64,000 nt of DNA, from NCBI RefSeq assembly GCF_900106525.1, contig NZ_FNOG01000006.1, forward strand, positions 191,390 to 255,389, read 5' to 3'. The notes beneath the pieces are model-generated. The model was given only the letters and a program-made list of their open reading frames with translations. It made no database searches and was not told the origin of the DNA. A program made the translations under genes and the position numbers. The stretch comes from Lysobacter enzymogenes. GTDB lineage: Bacteria > Pseudomonadota > Gammaproteobacteria > Xanthomonadales > Xanthomonadaceae. Below, in pieces: positions 51,321-60,960 of this stretch. Every line of letters starts with the position of its first letter. Within the stretch, counting starts at the first letter, position 1.

Positions 51321-51616
51321 GCCTGCCGCGCGAGCAGCGGGCCGCGGCGATCCGCGCCGCGATCGAATCGGCGCTGGCGCCGGTGGCGCTGGAGATCGAG
51401 GACGAAAGCCACCGCCACGCCGGTCACGCCGGCGCCCAGGACGGACGCGGCCATTTCCGCGTCGCCGTGGTCAGCCAGGCTTTCGCCGGGATGCTGCCGC
51501 TGGCGCGCCATCGCGCGGTCTACGCCGCGGTCGGCGAACTGATGACCACCGACATCCATGCCTTGGCGATCGTGGCCAGGACGCCGGACGAGGCGAGCAG
51601 CAAGGTAGGGAACTGA
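51317..51616 (+). CDS. BolA family protein
   Basis: The 99-residue protein has the BolA helix-turn-strand pattern [20 protein letters not shown], a His-rich loop (HRHAGHAG) and the [22 protein letters not shown] motif. BolA proteins work with monothiol glutaredoxins in iron-sulfur handling and stress morphology. The start is the GTG at 51317, overlapping the yciI stop. Confidence 0.92.
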   Translation: MSLPREQRAAAIRAAIESALAPVALEIEDESHRHAGHAGAQDGRGHFRVAVVSQAFAGMLPLARHRAVYAAVGELMTTDIHALAIVARTPDEASSKVGN

Positions 51617-51778
51617 CGCAGAGAAGCGGGGAACCGAGCGGCGCCGACGAAACGCTTTGGCTCGCTGCTCGTTGCTCTCGACTAGTTCGTCGTCGATTGG
51701 TTTCTCGCCGTGCTGCGTCGCAGCATGGCTTTACCAGGGATTTGGCCGCTTTCCGACCGTCTAAACGCTTTTCATAAC

Positions 51779-51810
51779 AAGCGCTTTACACTCGTTCCTG
51801 AAAACGTTTA
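51779..51810. promoter_or_regulatory. LacI-type half-sites in the promoter of the regulator gene
   Basis: The AT-rich stretch before the lacI-family gene holds the palindromes AAGCGCTT (51779-51786) and GAAAACGTTTAC (51800-51811), plus AAACGCTTTT just upstream (51763-51772). They resemble LacI/GalR operators with a central CG. They lie 40-90 bases before the gene and suggest autoregulation. A TTTACA (51785-51790) may be the -35 element. Confidence 0.55.
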
Positions 51811-51853
51811 CAGTCGTCGCACTTTCAGCCGCGAGGGGCGGTCGAGGACTGTG

Positions 51854-52912
51854 GTGAGCGTGACGATCAAAGATGTCGCCCGCGCGGCCCAGGTGTCGGT
51901 GGCGACAGTATCGCGGACCTTGAACGGCCATGGCAACGTCGCCGAGGACGTGCGCCGGCGCGTATTGGCCGTGGCCAACGACCTTCGCTATACGCCGCAC
52001 GCGGCGGCGCGCAGCCTCAGCAGCCGCCGCACCCAGACCTTGGGCGTGGTGCTGCCGGACCTGCATGGCGAGTTCTTCTCCGAACTGGTGCGCGGCGTCG
52101 ATCAGGTGGCCCGCGAGCATCGCCTGCATCTGTTGGTGTCGAGCTATCACGGCCAGCCGGAAGAGCAGGTGTCGGCGCTGCGCGCGATGCGCGGCCGGGT
52201 CGACGGCCTGCTGGTGATGTCGCCGTATGCCGCCGCGCAAGTGTCGATCGCCGAAGAACTGGCCGCGACCCTGCCGACCGTGCTGATCAACGCCCAGGAC
52301 GCGTCGGCGGAAACGCCGTCGCTCAACGTCGACAACTACGGCGGCGCGCAGGCGATGGTCGAGCATCTGGTCGCGGCGGGCCATCGCCGCATCGCCTTCA
52401 TCGCCGGCCCCGAGGACAACTTCGACGCCAACGAGCGCCTGCGCGGCTATCGCGAAGCGCTGGCGCGGCTGCTGCCGGGCGCGCCCGAGTGGGTGCTGCC
52501 GGGCCGCTTCGACGAAGCCTCCGGCAACGCCGCCGGCAACGCCTTGCTGGCCGCGCGCGAACGTCCCGATGCGGTGTTCGCCGCCAACGACATGATGGCG
52601 CTGGGCTGCCTGTTCGGCCTGGTCCAGGGCGGCCTGCGGGTGCCCGACGACATCGCCGTCACCGGCTTCGACGACATCCCGCTGGCGCGCTACGTCCACC
52701 CGGCGCTAACGACCATGCGGGTCAATATCGCCGAGCTGGGCGCGCGCGCGGCGCGCATGCTGCTGGCGCGGCTCAATCCCGAGCCGGCCGCGGACGCGGC
52801 GCAGGCGCCCGGCGAGCATTCCAATCCATTAGAAAAACCGCGGCAAAGCGAGCCGTTGCGGCCTGAGTTGATCGTGCGCGAGTCGGGACTACGCCGGGGG
52901 GGCGGCGCCTGA
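51854..52912 (+). CDS. LacI-family transcriptional regulator
   Basis: The roughly 352-residue regulator has an N-terminal LacI helix-turn-helix (TIKDVARAAQVSVATVSRTLNG, hinge near RSLSSRRTQTLGVVLP) and a periplasmic-binding-protein-like sensor domain ending with PDDIAVTGFDDIPLARYVHPALTT. It is the probable repressor of the adjacent carbohydrate locus. Several GTG starts (51851, 51854, 51860) are possible; the second gives VSVTIKDV. The tail (about 30 residues before the end) is Pro/Gln rich. Confidence 0.9.
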   Translation: MSVTIKDVARAAQVSVATVSRTLNGHGNVAEDVRRRVLAVANDLRYTPHAAARSLSSRRTQTLGVVLPDLHGEFFSELVRGVDQVAREHRLHLLVSSYHGQPEEQVSALRAMRGRVDGLLVMSPYAAAQVSIAEELAATLPTVLINAQDASAETPSLNVDNYGGAQAMVEHLVAAGHRRIAFIAGPEDNFDANERLRGYREALARLLPGAPEWVLPGRFDEASGNAAGNALLAARERPDAVFAANDMMALGCLFGLVQGGLRVPDDIAVTGFDDIPLARYVHPALTTMRVNIAELGARAARMLLARLNPEPAADAAQAPGEHSNPLEKPRQSEPLRPELIVRESGLRRGGGA

Positions 52913-52940
52913 TCGCGGGCGAAAAAAATTTGGTCGTGCG

Positions 52941-52954
52941 TGTAAGCGATTACA
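52941..52954. promoter_or_regulatory. LacI-type operator before the TonB-dependent receptor
   Basis: TGTAAGCGATTACA is a near-perfect palindrome with TGTAA/TTACA arms around a central CG, as in LacI-family operators. It is 60 bases upstream of the receptor gene start and downstream of the regulator gene, so it is the likely control site of the whole uptake operon. Confidence 0.7.
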
Positions 52955-53013
52955 AAACATGCCGCTTCTCAGCGCTGCACCGCAGTACGTGCTCCTTGGA
53001 GGGAGGAACGCAG

Positions 53014-56000
53014 ATGAACCACGACAATAAGACCCCACGCCGACATCCACGGCTCCGCTTCGCCACCGCCCCGGGCCGCAGCCTGCTGGCCTGCGCCCTG
53101 GCCAGCTGCCTGATGCTGGCCGCGCCGGCCGCGCTGGCGCAGAGCACCGCGGCGACCATCCGCGGCACGGTCAGCGGCAACGCCGGCCCGTCCGGCAACG
53201 CCAGCGTGACCGCGACCAACCTGGCCAGCGGCCTGGTGCGCAAGGTCCAGACCGGCGGCGACGGCAACTACACCCTGGCCGGCCTGCCGCCGGGCACCTA
53301 CCGCATCGACGTCAACGCCGACGGCCAGAACAACACCCGCAACGTCACCGTCGCGGTGGGCCAGACCGCGACCTTGAACCTGTCCACCGGCGGCGTGGCC
53401 GAGACCGCGCCGACGGGCGAGGCCACCGATCTGGACAAGGTCACCGTGACCTCGACCGCGCTGGTCGAGAACAAGACCTCGGAAATCGCCACCTACGTCA
53501 GCAACAAGCAGATCACCGCGCTGCCGCAGGCCTCGCGCAACTTCCTCGCCTTCGCCGACATCGTCCCGGGCGTGCAGTTCAAGACCGGCACCGAAGGCTC
53601 GACCTCGCTGCGCAGCGGCGCCCAGCTCAGCAACGGCATCAACGTCTACGTCGACGGCGTGGGCCAGAAGGACTATGTGCTCAAGGGCGGCATCACCGGC
53701 CAGGATTCCAGCCGCGGCAATCCGTTCCCGCAGTTGGGCATCGCCGAATACAAGGTGATCACCTCCAATTACAAGGCCGAGTACGACCAGCTCAGCAGCG
53801 CCGCGATCACCGCAGTGACCAAGTCCGGCGGCAACGACTTCCACGGCAGCTTCTTCTGGGACTACACCTCCGACCAGTGGGCGGCGAAGACCCCGCGCGA
53901 GGAAAAGGGCGAAGTGCCCAAGGCGCAGCAGAAGGAAGAGCAGTACGGCGCGTCCTTCAGCGGTCCGCTGATCCAGGACAAGATGCACTTCTTCCTGACC
54001 TACGAGGCCAAGGAGTACAGCTCGCCGCGCGCGATCATCCCCGGCCGCAACTACCGCATCGACCAGTTGCCGGCGCAGTTCCAGGAAATGACCCGGCAGT
54101 CGCCGAGCGCGCCGTTCAAGGAAGACCTGTATTTCGGCAAGATCGACTGGACTCCCGGCGACAATCATCTGATCGAGTTCACCGCCAAGTACCGCAAGGA
54201 AGACGAACTGACCAACATCGGCGGCGCCAAGCTGCCGCAGTACGGCACGCTCAAGGCCGGCGAGGAAACCCGCCTGGACCTGCGCTACCAGTACACCGCC
54301 GAGAACTGGCTCAACGACGCGCACCTGACCTATGAGGACGTCAGCTTCGGCCCGCGTCCGGCGACGCTGCAGAACGGCTTCCAGCTGCGCGTGCCCAAGC
54401 AGGGGCAGGAGGCGCGGAACAATCCCGACATGGAAGAGGTGCTGTACTTCGGCGGCGGCGGCGATTTCCAGGACAAGGGCCAGAAGGGCTACGCGCTGCA
54501 GAACGATTTCACCTGGAGCGGCTGGACCGGGCACACGGTCAAGGCCGGCGTGAAGTACAAGGTGATCGACATCAATGCGATGGAGAAGCAGCCGTACTCG
54601 CCGCAGTTCCGCTACGACATCCGCAACTTCGCCACGCCCTACGAAGTGGTGTTCTCCGGCACCGCCGGCGACTTCCCGCCGAGCGTGAAGTCGCGCAACA
54701 AGCAGTTCGGCATCTACCTGCAGGACGACTGGGAGGTCAACGAGCACCTGACCTTGAACCTGGGCCTGCGCTGGGATTACGAGCAGACCCCGAGCTACGA
54801 AGATTTCCGCACCCCGGCGAACCTTGCCGCGGCGCTGCGCGGCTGGGCCAACATCAACAATCCCAACGTCAACTACGACTACAACGACTACATCAGCAGC
54901 GGCAACAACCGCAAGGCGTTCAAGGACGGCTGGCAGCCGCGCCTGGGCTTCTCCTACGACCTGGCCGGCGACGAGCGCCACGTGATCTTCGGCGGCGCCG
55001 GCCGCTCGTACAACCGCAACCAGTTCGATTACCTGTCCTTCGAGCGCTATCGCCTCGCGTTCCAGCAGGTCACCTACCAGTTCAACCAGCCCAACCACGC
55101 CTGCACGGTCACGCCCAACGGGAACTGCTTCAATTTCGACCCGAGCTTCTACGACCCCGAGGTGCTGGCGGCGCTGGCGCGGCAGCGGCCGAACGCCGGC
55201 AGCGAGGTGTTCCTGCTCAACAACGACCTCAAGACGCCGTATTCCGACCAGTACAGCCTGGGCATGCGCAACAGCTTCGAGATGTTCGGCCAGGAGTGGA
55301 ATTCCTCGGCCACCGCGGTGTACGTGCGCAGCAAGGACGGCATCTTGTTCACCCTCGGCAACCGCCGTCCGGACGGCAGCTTCTTCCCGCCGGGAGTGAG
55401 CTTCGGCAGCGCGCCGTTCGGCGACAACCTGCCGGGCTTCGGCAAGTTCTTCCTCGGCAACAACGCGGTGGAGACCAAGACCAAGCAGTTGCTGCTGTCG
55501 CTGGACAAGCCCTTCACCGAGGAGTCGGGCTGGGGCGTGAGCTTCGCCTACACCTACACCGACGCCAAGGAGAACCGCAACAACTCCGACATCTTCTCGT
55601 TCGATTATCCGAACCTCGACGACGTCGGATTTTCGCGCGCGCTGGGCATCTCCAAGCATCGCTTCGTCGCCACCGGCATCATGGACTTCTACGGCATGAC
55701 CTTGTCGGGCAAGCTGACGCTGGCGAGCCCGGAGGCGGAAGAGTCGCTGAACTGCATCAAGAACGGGCCGAACAACTGCTTCTTCGATCCGTACACGCCG
55801 GGCGATACGATCGGCTTCAAGCAGTTCGATATGGCGCTGCAGAAGGAATGGGACACCGGCGCCGGCTTCAAGCTGTGGGCGCGCGGCGACGTGCTCAACG
55901 TGTTCAACTGGCGCAACTACATCGACTTCGACACCTACCGCGGTGCGGTCGGCGCGCCGAATCCGAAGCTCGGCGAGCGGCGCGACAACATCTCGCTGCC

Positions 56001-56040
56001 GACCCGCATGTTCAAGCTGTCGATGGGCTTCAACTGGTAA
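53014..56040 (+). CDS. TonB-dependent receptor, Oar-like, with carboxypeptidase-regulatory-like N-domain
   Basis: The 1008-residue outer membrane receptor has a signal peptide (near AAPAALAQS), a carboxypeptidase regulatory-like beta domain (about 45-130; GSVTATNLASG, YTLAGLPPGTYRIDV), a plug with LDKVTVTSTALVENKTSEIATYV and NVYVDGVGQ, and a long beta-barrel ending in the aromatic residue of LSMGFNW. Such receptors import oligosaccharides or other large ligands. I chose the ATG at 53014 with GGAGGGAGGA upstream. Position between a LacI regulator and a GH144 enzyme points to a glucan as substrate. Confidence 0.92.
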   Translation: MNHDNKTPRRHPRLRFATAPGRSLLACALASCLMLAAPAALAQSTAATIRGTVSGNAGPSGNASVTATNLASGLVRKVQTGGDGNYTLAGLPPGTYRIDVNADGQNNTRNVTVAVGQTATLNLSTGGVAETAPTGEATDLDKVTVTSTALVENKTSEIATYVSNKQITALPQASRNFLAFADIVPGVQFKTGTEGSTSLRSGAQLSNGINVYVDGVGQKDYVLKGGITGQDSSRGNPFPQLGIAEYKVITSNYKAEYDQLSSAAITAVTKSGGNDFHGSFFWDYTSDQWAAKTPREEKGEVPKAQQKEEQYGASFSGPLIQDKMHFFLTYEAKEYSSPRAIIPGRNYRIDQLPAQFQEMTRQSPSAPFKEDLYFGKIDWTPGDNHLIEFTAKYRKEDELTNIGGAKLPQYGTLKAGEETRLDLRYQYTAENWLNDAHLTYEDVSFGPRPATLQNGFQLRVPKQGQEARNNPDMEEVLYFGGGGDFQDKGQKGYALQNDFTWSGWTGHTVKAGVKYKVIDINAMEKQPYSPQFRYDIRNFATPYEVVFSGTAGDFPPSVKSRNKQFGIYLQDDWEVNEHLTLNLGLRWDYEQTPSYEDFRTPANLAAALRGWANINNPNVNYDYNDYISSGNNRKAFKDGWQPRLGFSYDLAGDERHVIFGGAGRSYNRNQFDYLSFERYRLAFQQVTYQFNQPNHACTVTPNGNCFNFDPSFYDPEVLAALARQRPNAGSEVFLLNNDLKTPYSDQYSLGMRNSFEMFGQEWNSSATAVYVRSKDGILFTLGNRRPDGSFFPPGVSFGSAPFGDNLPGFGKFFLGNNAVETKTKQLLLSLDKPFTEESGWGVSFAYTYTDAKENRNNSDIFSFDYPNLDDVGFSRALGISKHRFVATGIMDFYGMTLSGKLTLASPEAEESLNCIKNGPNNCFFDPYTPGDTIGFKQFDMALQKEWDTGAGFKLWARGDVLNVFNWRNYIDFDTYRGAVGAPNPKLGERRDNISLPTRMFKLSMGFNW

Positions 56041-56047
56041 GCCTCGC

Positions 56048-56075
56048 GCCGGCCGCCCGATCTCGGGCGGCCGGC
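56048..56075 (+). other. Perfect 13-bp hairpin between the receptor and the GH144 gene
   Basis: GCCGGCCGCCCGA (56048-56060) pairs with TCGGGCGGCCGGC (56063-56075). No T-run follows, so it is less likely a simple terminator and more likely an RNA processing or stability element that sets different amounts of receptor and downstream proteins. Confidence 0.6.
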
Positions 56076-56125
56076 CGCGGCGTTCAAGGCAACGCTTCCA
56101 CGAAGACACAGGGGTCTTTGGCTTC

Positions 56126-57796
56126 ATGCAACAGGTGAAAACGACAACGCGCGCGGTTTGCTTGGCTGTCCTGGGCACGCTGGTGCTCGCATTGTCCGCC
56201 TGCAAGAAGCCGGAAACGCAATCGCAGACGCAGCCGATCGTCAATCCGGAGCCGGTCGTGGTCGAGCCGCTCAAGCAGGAAAGGCTGGAACTGCCGCCGT
56301 TGTTCCGCGATATCGAGAAGCGGACGTTCCAGTTCTTCTGGGACACCACCAACGAGCGCAACGGCTTGACTCCCGACCGCTATCCCTCGCGCCCGTTCGC
56401 GTCGATCGCCTCGGTCGGCTTCGCGCTGACCGCGTATCCGATCGGCATCGAGCGCGGCTGGGTCAGCCGCACCCAGGCGGTGGACCGCACCCTGACCACG
56501 CTGAAGTTCCTGCGCGACCTGCCGGCCGGCCCGCAGGCCAGCGGCAAGGGCAGCTACAAGGGGTTCTACTACCACTTCCTCGACATGCAGAAGGGCGAGC
56601 GCTACGACAGCTGGGTCGAGTTGTCGAGCGTGGACACCGGACTGCTGATGATGGGCGTGTTGTTCACCCAGTCCTATTACGACCGCGACGACGCGCGCGA
56701 GAAGGAAATCCGCGAGATCGCCGACACCTTGTACAAGCGCGTGGACTGGCAGTGGCTGCAGCAGAACAAGCCGCTGATCTCGATGGGCTGGTTCCCCGAG
56801 TCGGGCTTCATCAAGCACGACTGGATGGGCTACAACGAGGCCATGCTGCTGTACGTGCTGGCGCTGGGCTCGCCGACCCATCCGGTCGAGCCGGAGGCCT
56901 GGACGGTGTGGACGCGCACCTACAACGATGTGTGGGGCGTGTACCAGGGCGAGGAATTCCTGGCCTTCGGCCCGCTGTTCGGCCATCAGTACAGTCACGT
57001 CTGGATCGATTTCCGCGGCATCCAGGACGACTACATGCGCGAGCGCGGCATCGACTACTTCGAGAACAGCCGCCGCGCCGCCTACGCCCAGCGCGCCTAC
57101 GCCATCGCCAATCCGATGAAGTGGAAGGACTACGGCCCCGAGCTGTGGGGCCTGACCGCCAGCGACGGCCCGCAGCAGACCTTGCAGGAATACCGCGGCG
57201 AGCAGCGCCAGTTCCGCCATTACTCCGCGCGCGGCGCCGGCCTGCGCGAGAACTTCGACGACGGCACCATCGCCCCGACCGCGGCGATCGCCTCGCTGCC
57301 GTTCGCGCCGGAGATCGTGATCCCCACCACCGTGTCGATGCACGAGCGCTACGGCGAGTACATCTATTCCAGCTACGGCTTCCTGGATTCGTTCAACCCC
57401 AGCTTCAACTACGACATCCCGCTCAAGACCGGGCGGCTGGTGCCGAACCAGGGCTGGGTGTCGAGCGATTACATCGGCATCGACCAGGGGCCGATCCTGA
57501 CCATGATCACCAACTACCGCAACGAGTTCGTCTGGAACGTGATGAAGCGCAACGCCTACATCCGCACCGGACTGGAGCGCGCGGGCTTCAAGGGCGGCTG
57601 GCTGGCGCCGGCGGACAGCGGCAAGGGCGAAAAGGGCAAGGACGGCAAGGACGCGGGCAAGGACAAGCAGGCCGCCGAGGCCAAGCCGGCGGCCAAGCCG
57701 GACGGCCCGATGGACCCGGCCACGGCGCGCGCGCTCGGCGAAGCGGAATCGCGCGCCGGGCGCACGCCGCCGAAGCCGGCGCCGAAACCCGAATGA
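56126..57796 (+). CDS. GH144-family (endo-beta-1,2-glucanase-like) lipoprotein
   Basis: The 556-residue lipoprotein (lipobox LSAC, Cys26) contains the whole glucoamylase-like PF10091/GH144 (alpha/alpha)6 domain (about 55-500): RTFQFFWDTTNERNGLTPDR, FGHQYSHVWIDFRG, ELWGLTASDGP and the late NQGWVSSDYIGIDQGPIL block. Characterised GH144 enzymes cut beta-1,2-glucans into sophorooligosaccharides. The C-terminal 60 residues are Lys/Ala/Pro rich and low complexity. It starts 86 bases after the receptor and is probably on the cell surface or in the periplasm. Specificity is inferred from family. Confidence 0.88.
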   Translation: MQQVKTTTRAVCLAVLGTLVLALSACKKPETQSQTQPIVNPEPVVVEPLKQERLELPPLFRDIEKRTFQFFWDTTNERNGLTPDRYPSRPFASIASVGFALTAYPIGIERGWVSRTQAVDRTLTTLKFLRDLPAGPQASGKGSYKGFYYHFLDMQKGERYDSWVELSSVDTGLLMMGVLFTQSYYDRDDAREKEIREIADTLYKRVDWQWLQQNKPLISMGWFPESGFIKHDWMGYNEAMLLYVLALGSPTHPVEPEAWTVWTRTYNDVWGVYQGEEFLAFGPLFGHQYSHVWIDFRGIQDDYMRERGIDYFENSRRAAYAQRAYAIANPMKWKDYGPELWGLTASDGPQQTLQEYRGEQRQFRHYSARGAGLRENFDDGTIAPTAAIASLPFAPEIVIPTTVSMHERYGEYIYSSYGFLDSFNPSFNYDIPLKTGRLVPNQGWVSSDYIGIDQGPILTMITNYRNEFVWNVMKRNAYIRTGLERAGFKGGWLAPADSGKGEKGKDGKDAGKDKQAAEAKPAAKPDGPMDPATARALGEAESRAGRTPPKPAPKPE

Positions 57797-57824
57797 AGGC
57801 CAGCGCGACGGCCGGAGCGACGGC

Positions 57825-59171
57825 ATGAGCGCGCGCGCGCGAACGCCGCGGCGCTTCGCCGCCGCCCGCCGCCTGCTAGCGCTGACTGCGCTGGCGCTGC
57901 TGACGGTCCTGCTGGGCAGTTGCTCCGGCCGCGGCGACGGCCGCACGGTGGTGAAGTTCTGGGCGATGGGCTTCGAAGGCGAGATGGTCCAGCGCCTGAT
58001 CCCCGAGTTCGAGCGCCGCAACCCCGGCATCCGCGTGCAGGTGCAGCAGCTGCCGATCACGTCCGCGCACGAGAAGCTGCTGACCGCGTTCGCCGGCGAT
58101 TCGCTGCCGGACGTGTGCGCGATCGGCAACACCTGGGTGTCTGAGTTCGCCTTGCTCGACGCGCTGGAGCCGCTCGACGGCCGCCTGCGCGCGACGCCGT
58201 CGCTGCGCGCGCAGGATTATTTCGCCGGCGCCTGGGACACCGGCGTCATCGACGCGCAGGCCTACGCGGTGCCGTGGTATGTGGAAACGCGGCTGCCGTT
58301 CTATCGCCGCGACCTGCTGCAAAAAGTCGGCATCGCCGCGCCGCCCAAGACCTGGGACGAGTGGAAGACGGCGATGGCGGCGATCAAGCGCGAGGTCGGC
58401 CCCGACCGCTACGCCGTGCTGTTTCCGCTCAACGAACCCGAGCCGCTGTTGAATCTGGGCATCCAGGCCGACGAACCGCTGCTGCGCGACGGCGGCCGCT
58501 ACGGCAATTTCCGCAGCCCCGGCTTCAAGCGCGCGCTGGCGTTCTATCGCGAAGCGTTCGAGCGCAAGTGGGCGCCGCTGGCCAGCAACACCCAGATCGC
58601 CAACGTCTGGAACGAGTTCGGCCGCGGCTATTTCAGCTTCTACGTCAACGGCCCCTGGAACATCGCCGAGTTCAAGAAGCGCCTGCCGGCCGATCTGCAG
58701 GACACCTGGATGACCATGCCGCTGCCGGGCGAACACGGGCCGGGCGCGTCGGTCGCCGGCGGCGCCAGCTTCGTGCTGTTCCGCGGGTCGCCGCGCCAGG
58801 ACGCGGCGTGGAAGCTGATCGCGTATCTGTCCGAGCCGCAGACCCAGATGCAGTTCCACGGCCTGACCGGCAACCTGCCGCCGCGGCGCGAGTCGTGGAA
58901 TGCGCCGGCGCTGGTCGCCGATCCTTACGCGCGCGCGTTCCGCGACCAGCTCGAACGCGTGCGGCCGGCGCCGAAGGTGCCGGAGTGGGAGCGCATCGCG
59001 ATGGAGATCAAGCTGGTCGGCGAGCAACTGGCCAACGGCCGGCTCAGCGTGGATCAGGCCGCCGAGGAACTGGATCGCCGCGCCGACCGCATCCTCGAGA
59101 AGCGCCGCTGGATGCTCGACCACGCCGCCAAGCCGGCCGCCCAGCCGGCGACGGCCGGGGAGGGCGCATGA
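57825..59171 (+). CDS. ABC sugar-binding lipoprotein (family 1)
   Basis: The 448-residue extracellular solute-binding protein has lipobox LGSC (Cys33), VVKFWAMGFEGEMVQRLIPEFERRNPGIRV, and YAVPWYVETRLPFYRRDLLQKVG, typical of oligosaccharide-binding CUT1 proteins. It delivers sugar to the two permeases encoded next. The stop overlaps the first permease start by 4 bp (ATGA, 59168-59171). The C-terminal tail is Ala/Pro rich. Confidence 0.92.
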   Translation: MSARARTPRRFAAARRLLALTALALLTVLLGSCSGRGDGRTVVKFWAMGFEGEMVQRLIPEFERRNPGIRVQVQQLPITSAHEKLLTAFAGDSLPDVCAIGNTWVSEFALLDALEPLDGRLRATPSLRAQDYFAGAWDTGVIDAQAYAVPWYVETRLPFYRRDLLQKVGIAAPPKTWDEWKTAMAAIKREVGPDRYAVLFPLNEPEPLLNLGIQADEPLLRDGGRYGNFRSPGFKRALAFYREAFERKWAPLASNTQIANVWNEFGRGYFSFYVNGPWNIAEFKKRLPADLQDTWMTMPLPGEHGPGASVAGGASFVLFRGSPRQDAAWKLIAYLSEPQTQMQFHGLTGNLPPRRESWNAPALVADPYARAFRDQLERVRPAPKVPEWERIAMEIKLVGEQLANGRLSVDQAAEELDRRADRILEKRRWMLDHAAKPAAQPATAGEGA

Positions 59172-60046
59172 AGCCGTCCACCGCCGGCTGGGTGTTCGCC
59201 GCGCCCGCGCTCGGCGTGATCGGCGTGTTCTTCGGCCTGCCGGTGCTGGCCGCGCTGGCGCTGAGCCTGACCGACTTCGACATCTACGCGCTGGCCCACC
59301 TGGAGAACCTGCGCTTCGTCGCCTTCGACAACTACCTCAATCTGCTGCGCAATCCGCTGTTCTGGAAAGCGCTGGGCAACACCTTGTACTTCGTCGTGGT
59401 CGGCGTGCCGCTGTCGATCGCGGTGTCGCTGGGCGCGGCGTTGCTGCTGAATTCCAAGCTCGGCGTGTTCAAGCCGTTCTTCCGCACCGCCTTCTTCGCG
59501 CCGGTGGTGACCACGGTGGTGGCAGTGGCGGTGATCTGGCGCTATCTGCTGCACACCCGCTACGGCCTGATCAACTGGGGGCTGTCGGCGCTGGGCATCG
59601 ACCCGGTCGATTGGCTCGGCGATCCGCATTGGGCGATGCCGAGCATCATCTTGTTCGCGGTGTGGAAGAACTTCGGCTACAACATGATCATCTTCCTGGC
59701 CGGCCTGCAGGCGATCCCGGAAGACCTCTACGAAGCCGCGCGCATCGACGGCGCCAGCGCCTCGCGCCAGTTCCGCCACATCACCTTGCCGATCCTCGGG
59801 CCGGTGCTGCTGATGGTCAGCATCCTGACCCTGGCCGGCTATTTCCAGTTGTTCGCCGAGCCCTATGTGATGACCCAGGGCGGCCCGCTGCAAAGCACGG
59901 TCAGCGTGCTGTACCTGATGTACGAGGAAGGCTTCAAGTGGTGGAACCTGGGCAACGCCTCAGCGGTGGCGTTTCTGCTGTTCGTGCTGATGACCGCGAC
60001 CACCAGCGCGCTGATGTGGCTGGCGCGGCGCCGGGGGATCGAATGA
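59168..60046 (+). CDS. ABC sugar transporter permease 1 (MalF-like)
   Basis: The 292-residue permease has six membrane helices and the EAA loop EAARIDGASASRQFRHITLPIL that contacts the ATPase. It is the MalF/UgpA-type half of a CUT1 transporter. Its stop overlaps the second permease start by 4 bp. Confidence 0.93.
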   Translation: MKPSTAGWVFAAPALGVIGVFFGLPVLAALALSLTDFDIYALAHLENLRFVAFDNYLNLLRNPLFWKALGNTLYFVVVGVPLSIAVSLGAALLLNSKLGVFKPFFRTAFFAPVVTTVVAVAVIWRYLLHTRYGLINWGLSALGIDPVDWLGDPHWAMPSIILFAVWKNFGYNMIIFLAGLQAIPEDLYEAARIDGASASRQFRHITLPILGPVLLMVSILTLAGYFQLFAEPYVMTQGGPLQSTVSVLYLMYEEGFKWWNLGNASAVAFLLFVLMTATTSALMWLARRRGIE

Positions 60047-60879
60047 ACCGCGACGGCATGCCGGCGTGGCTGGCCCGCGCCATCGTCAACGGCCTGCTGA
60101 TCGCGCTGGCCGTGCTGAGCCTGGCGCCGCTGCTGTGGATGCTGGCGGTGTCGCTGATGCAGCCCGGCGAGGCCGCGGCGTTCCCGCCGCCGCTGTGGCC
60201 GCAGTCGCCGACCCTGCACAACTACAGCGAGTTGTTCTCGCGCATGGGCATGGGTCGCTACCTGCTCAACAGCTTCCTGGTCTCGACCCTGGTCACCGTG
60301 ATCGCGGTGTTGCTCAACACCCTGGCCGGCTACGCTTTCGCCAAGCTCGCCTTCGCCGGCCGCGAGACCGCGTTCCGGCTGCTGCTGGCGGCGCTGGTGA
60401 TCCCGGCGCAGGTGTCGATGATGCCGCTGTTCCTGATGCTCAAGCAGATGGGCCTGATCAACACCTACGCCGGCGCGGTGGTGCCGGGCATGGCCGGCAT
60501 CTTCGGCATTTTCCTGGTGCGCCAGTACGCGCGCTCGATCCCCGACGAACTGCTGGAGGCGCCGCGCATCGACGGCGCCGGCGAGCTGCGGATCTTCTTC
60601 CAGATCGTGCTGCCGGCGTTGCGGCCGATCCTGGTGACCCTGGCGATGTTCAGCTTCCTCGGCGCCTGGAACGATTTCATGTGGCCGCTGATCGTGCTCA
60701 GCGACGAACACCTGCAGACGTTGCCGGTGGCGCTGGCCTCGCTGTCGCGCGAGCACGTGCAGGACAACGAGATGATGATGGCCGGTTCGGTGGTGACCGT
60801 GGTGCCGGTGCTGCTGCTGTTCCTGGTGCTGCAGCGGTATTACCTGCAAGGTCTCCTGGTCGGCAGCGTCAAGGGCTGA
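60043..60879 (+). CDS. ABC sugar transporter permease 2 (MalG-like)
   Basis: The 278-residue MalG/UgpE-type permease has six helices and the EAA loop EAPRIDGAGELRIFFQIVLPAL (note Pro in place of Ala in the first triad). It completes the membrane pore with permease 1. No ATPase gene follows; a shared MsmK/UgpC-type ATPase elsewhere would be needed. Confidence 0.93.
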   Translation: MNRDGMPAWLARAIVNGLLIALAVLSLAPLLWMLAVSLMQPGEAAAFPPPLWPQSPTLHNYSELFSRMGMGRYLLNSFLVSTLVTVIAVLLNTLAGYAFAKLAFAGRETAFRLLLAALVIPAQVSMMPLFLMLKQMGLINTYAGAVVPGMAGIFGIFLVRQYARSIPDELLEAPRIDGAGELRIFFQIVLPALRPILVTLAMFSFLGAWNDFMWPLIVLSDEHLQTLPVALASLSREHVQDNEMMMAGSVVTVVPVLLLFLVLQRYYLQGLLVGSVKG

Positions 60880-60891
60880 GGCCGGCGACGG

Positions 60892-60911
60892 GCGCCCGCG
60901 GCTGCGGGCGC
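60892..60911 (+). other. Short GC hairpin after permease 2
   Basis: GCGCCCGC (60892-60899) pairs with GCGGGCGC (60904-60911) across GGCT, between the permease stop and the next start. It has no T-run and may reduce read-through or protect the mRNA end. Confidence 0.45.
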
Positions 60912-60960
60912 GATGGCAACGATGGACGGGCCGCGGACCGCGGCGGAAGGAGTGCGAGCG

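Noticed and set aside
52969-56361. Very long antisense frame (over 1100 codons) opposite the TonB-dependent receptor
   Set aside because: Shadow frame of a high-GC gene; composition is unnatural and the sense frame has clear domains.
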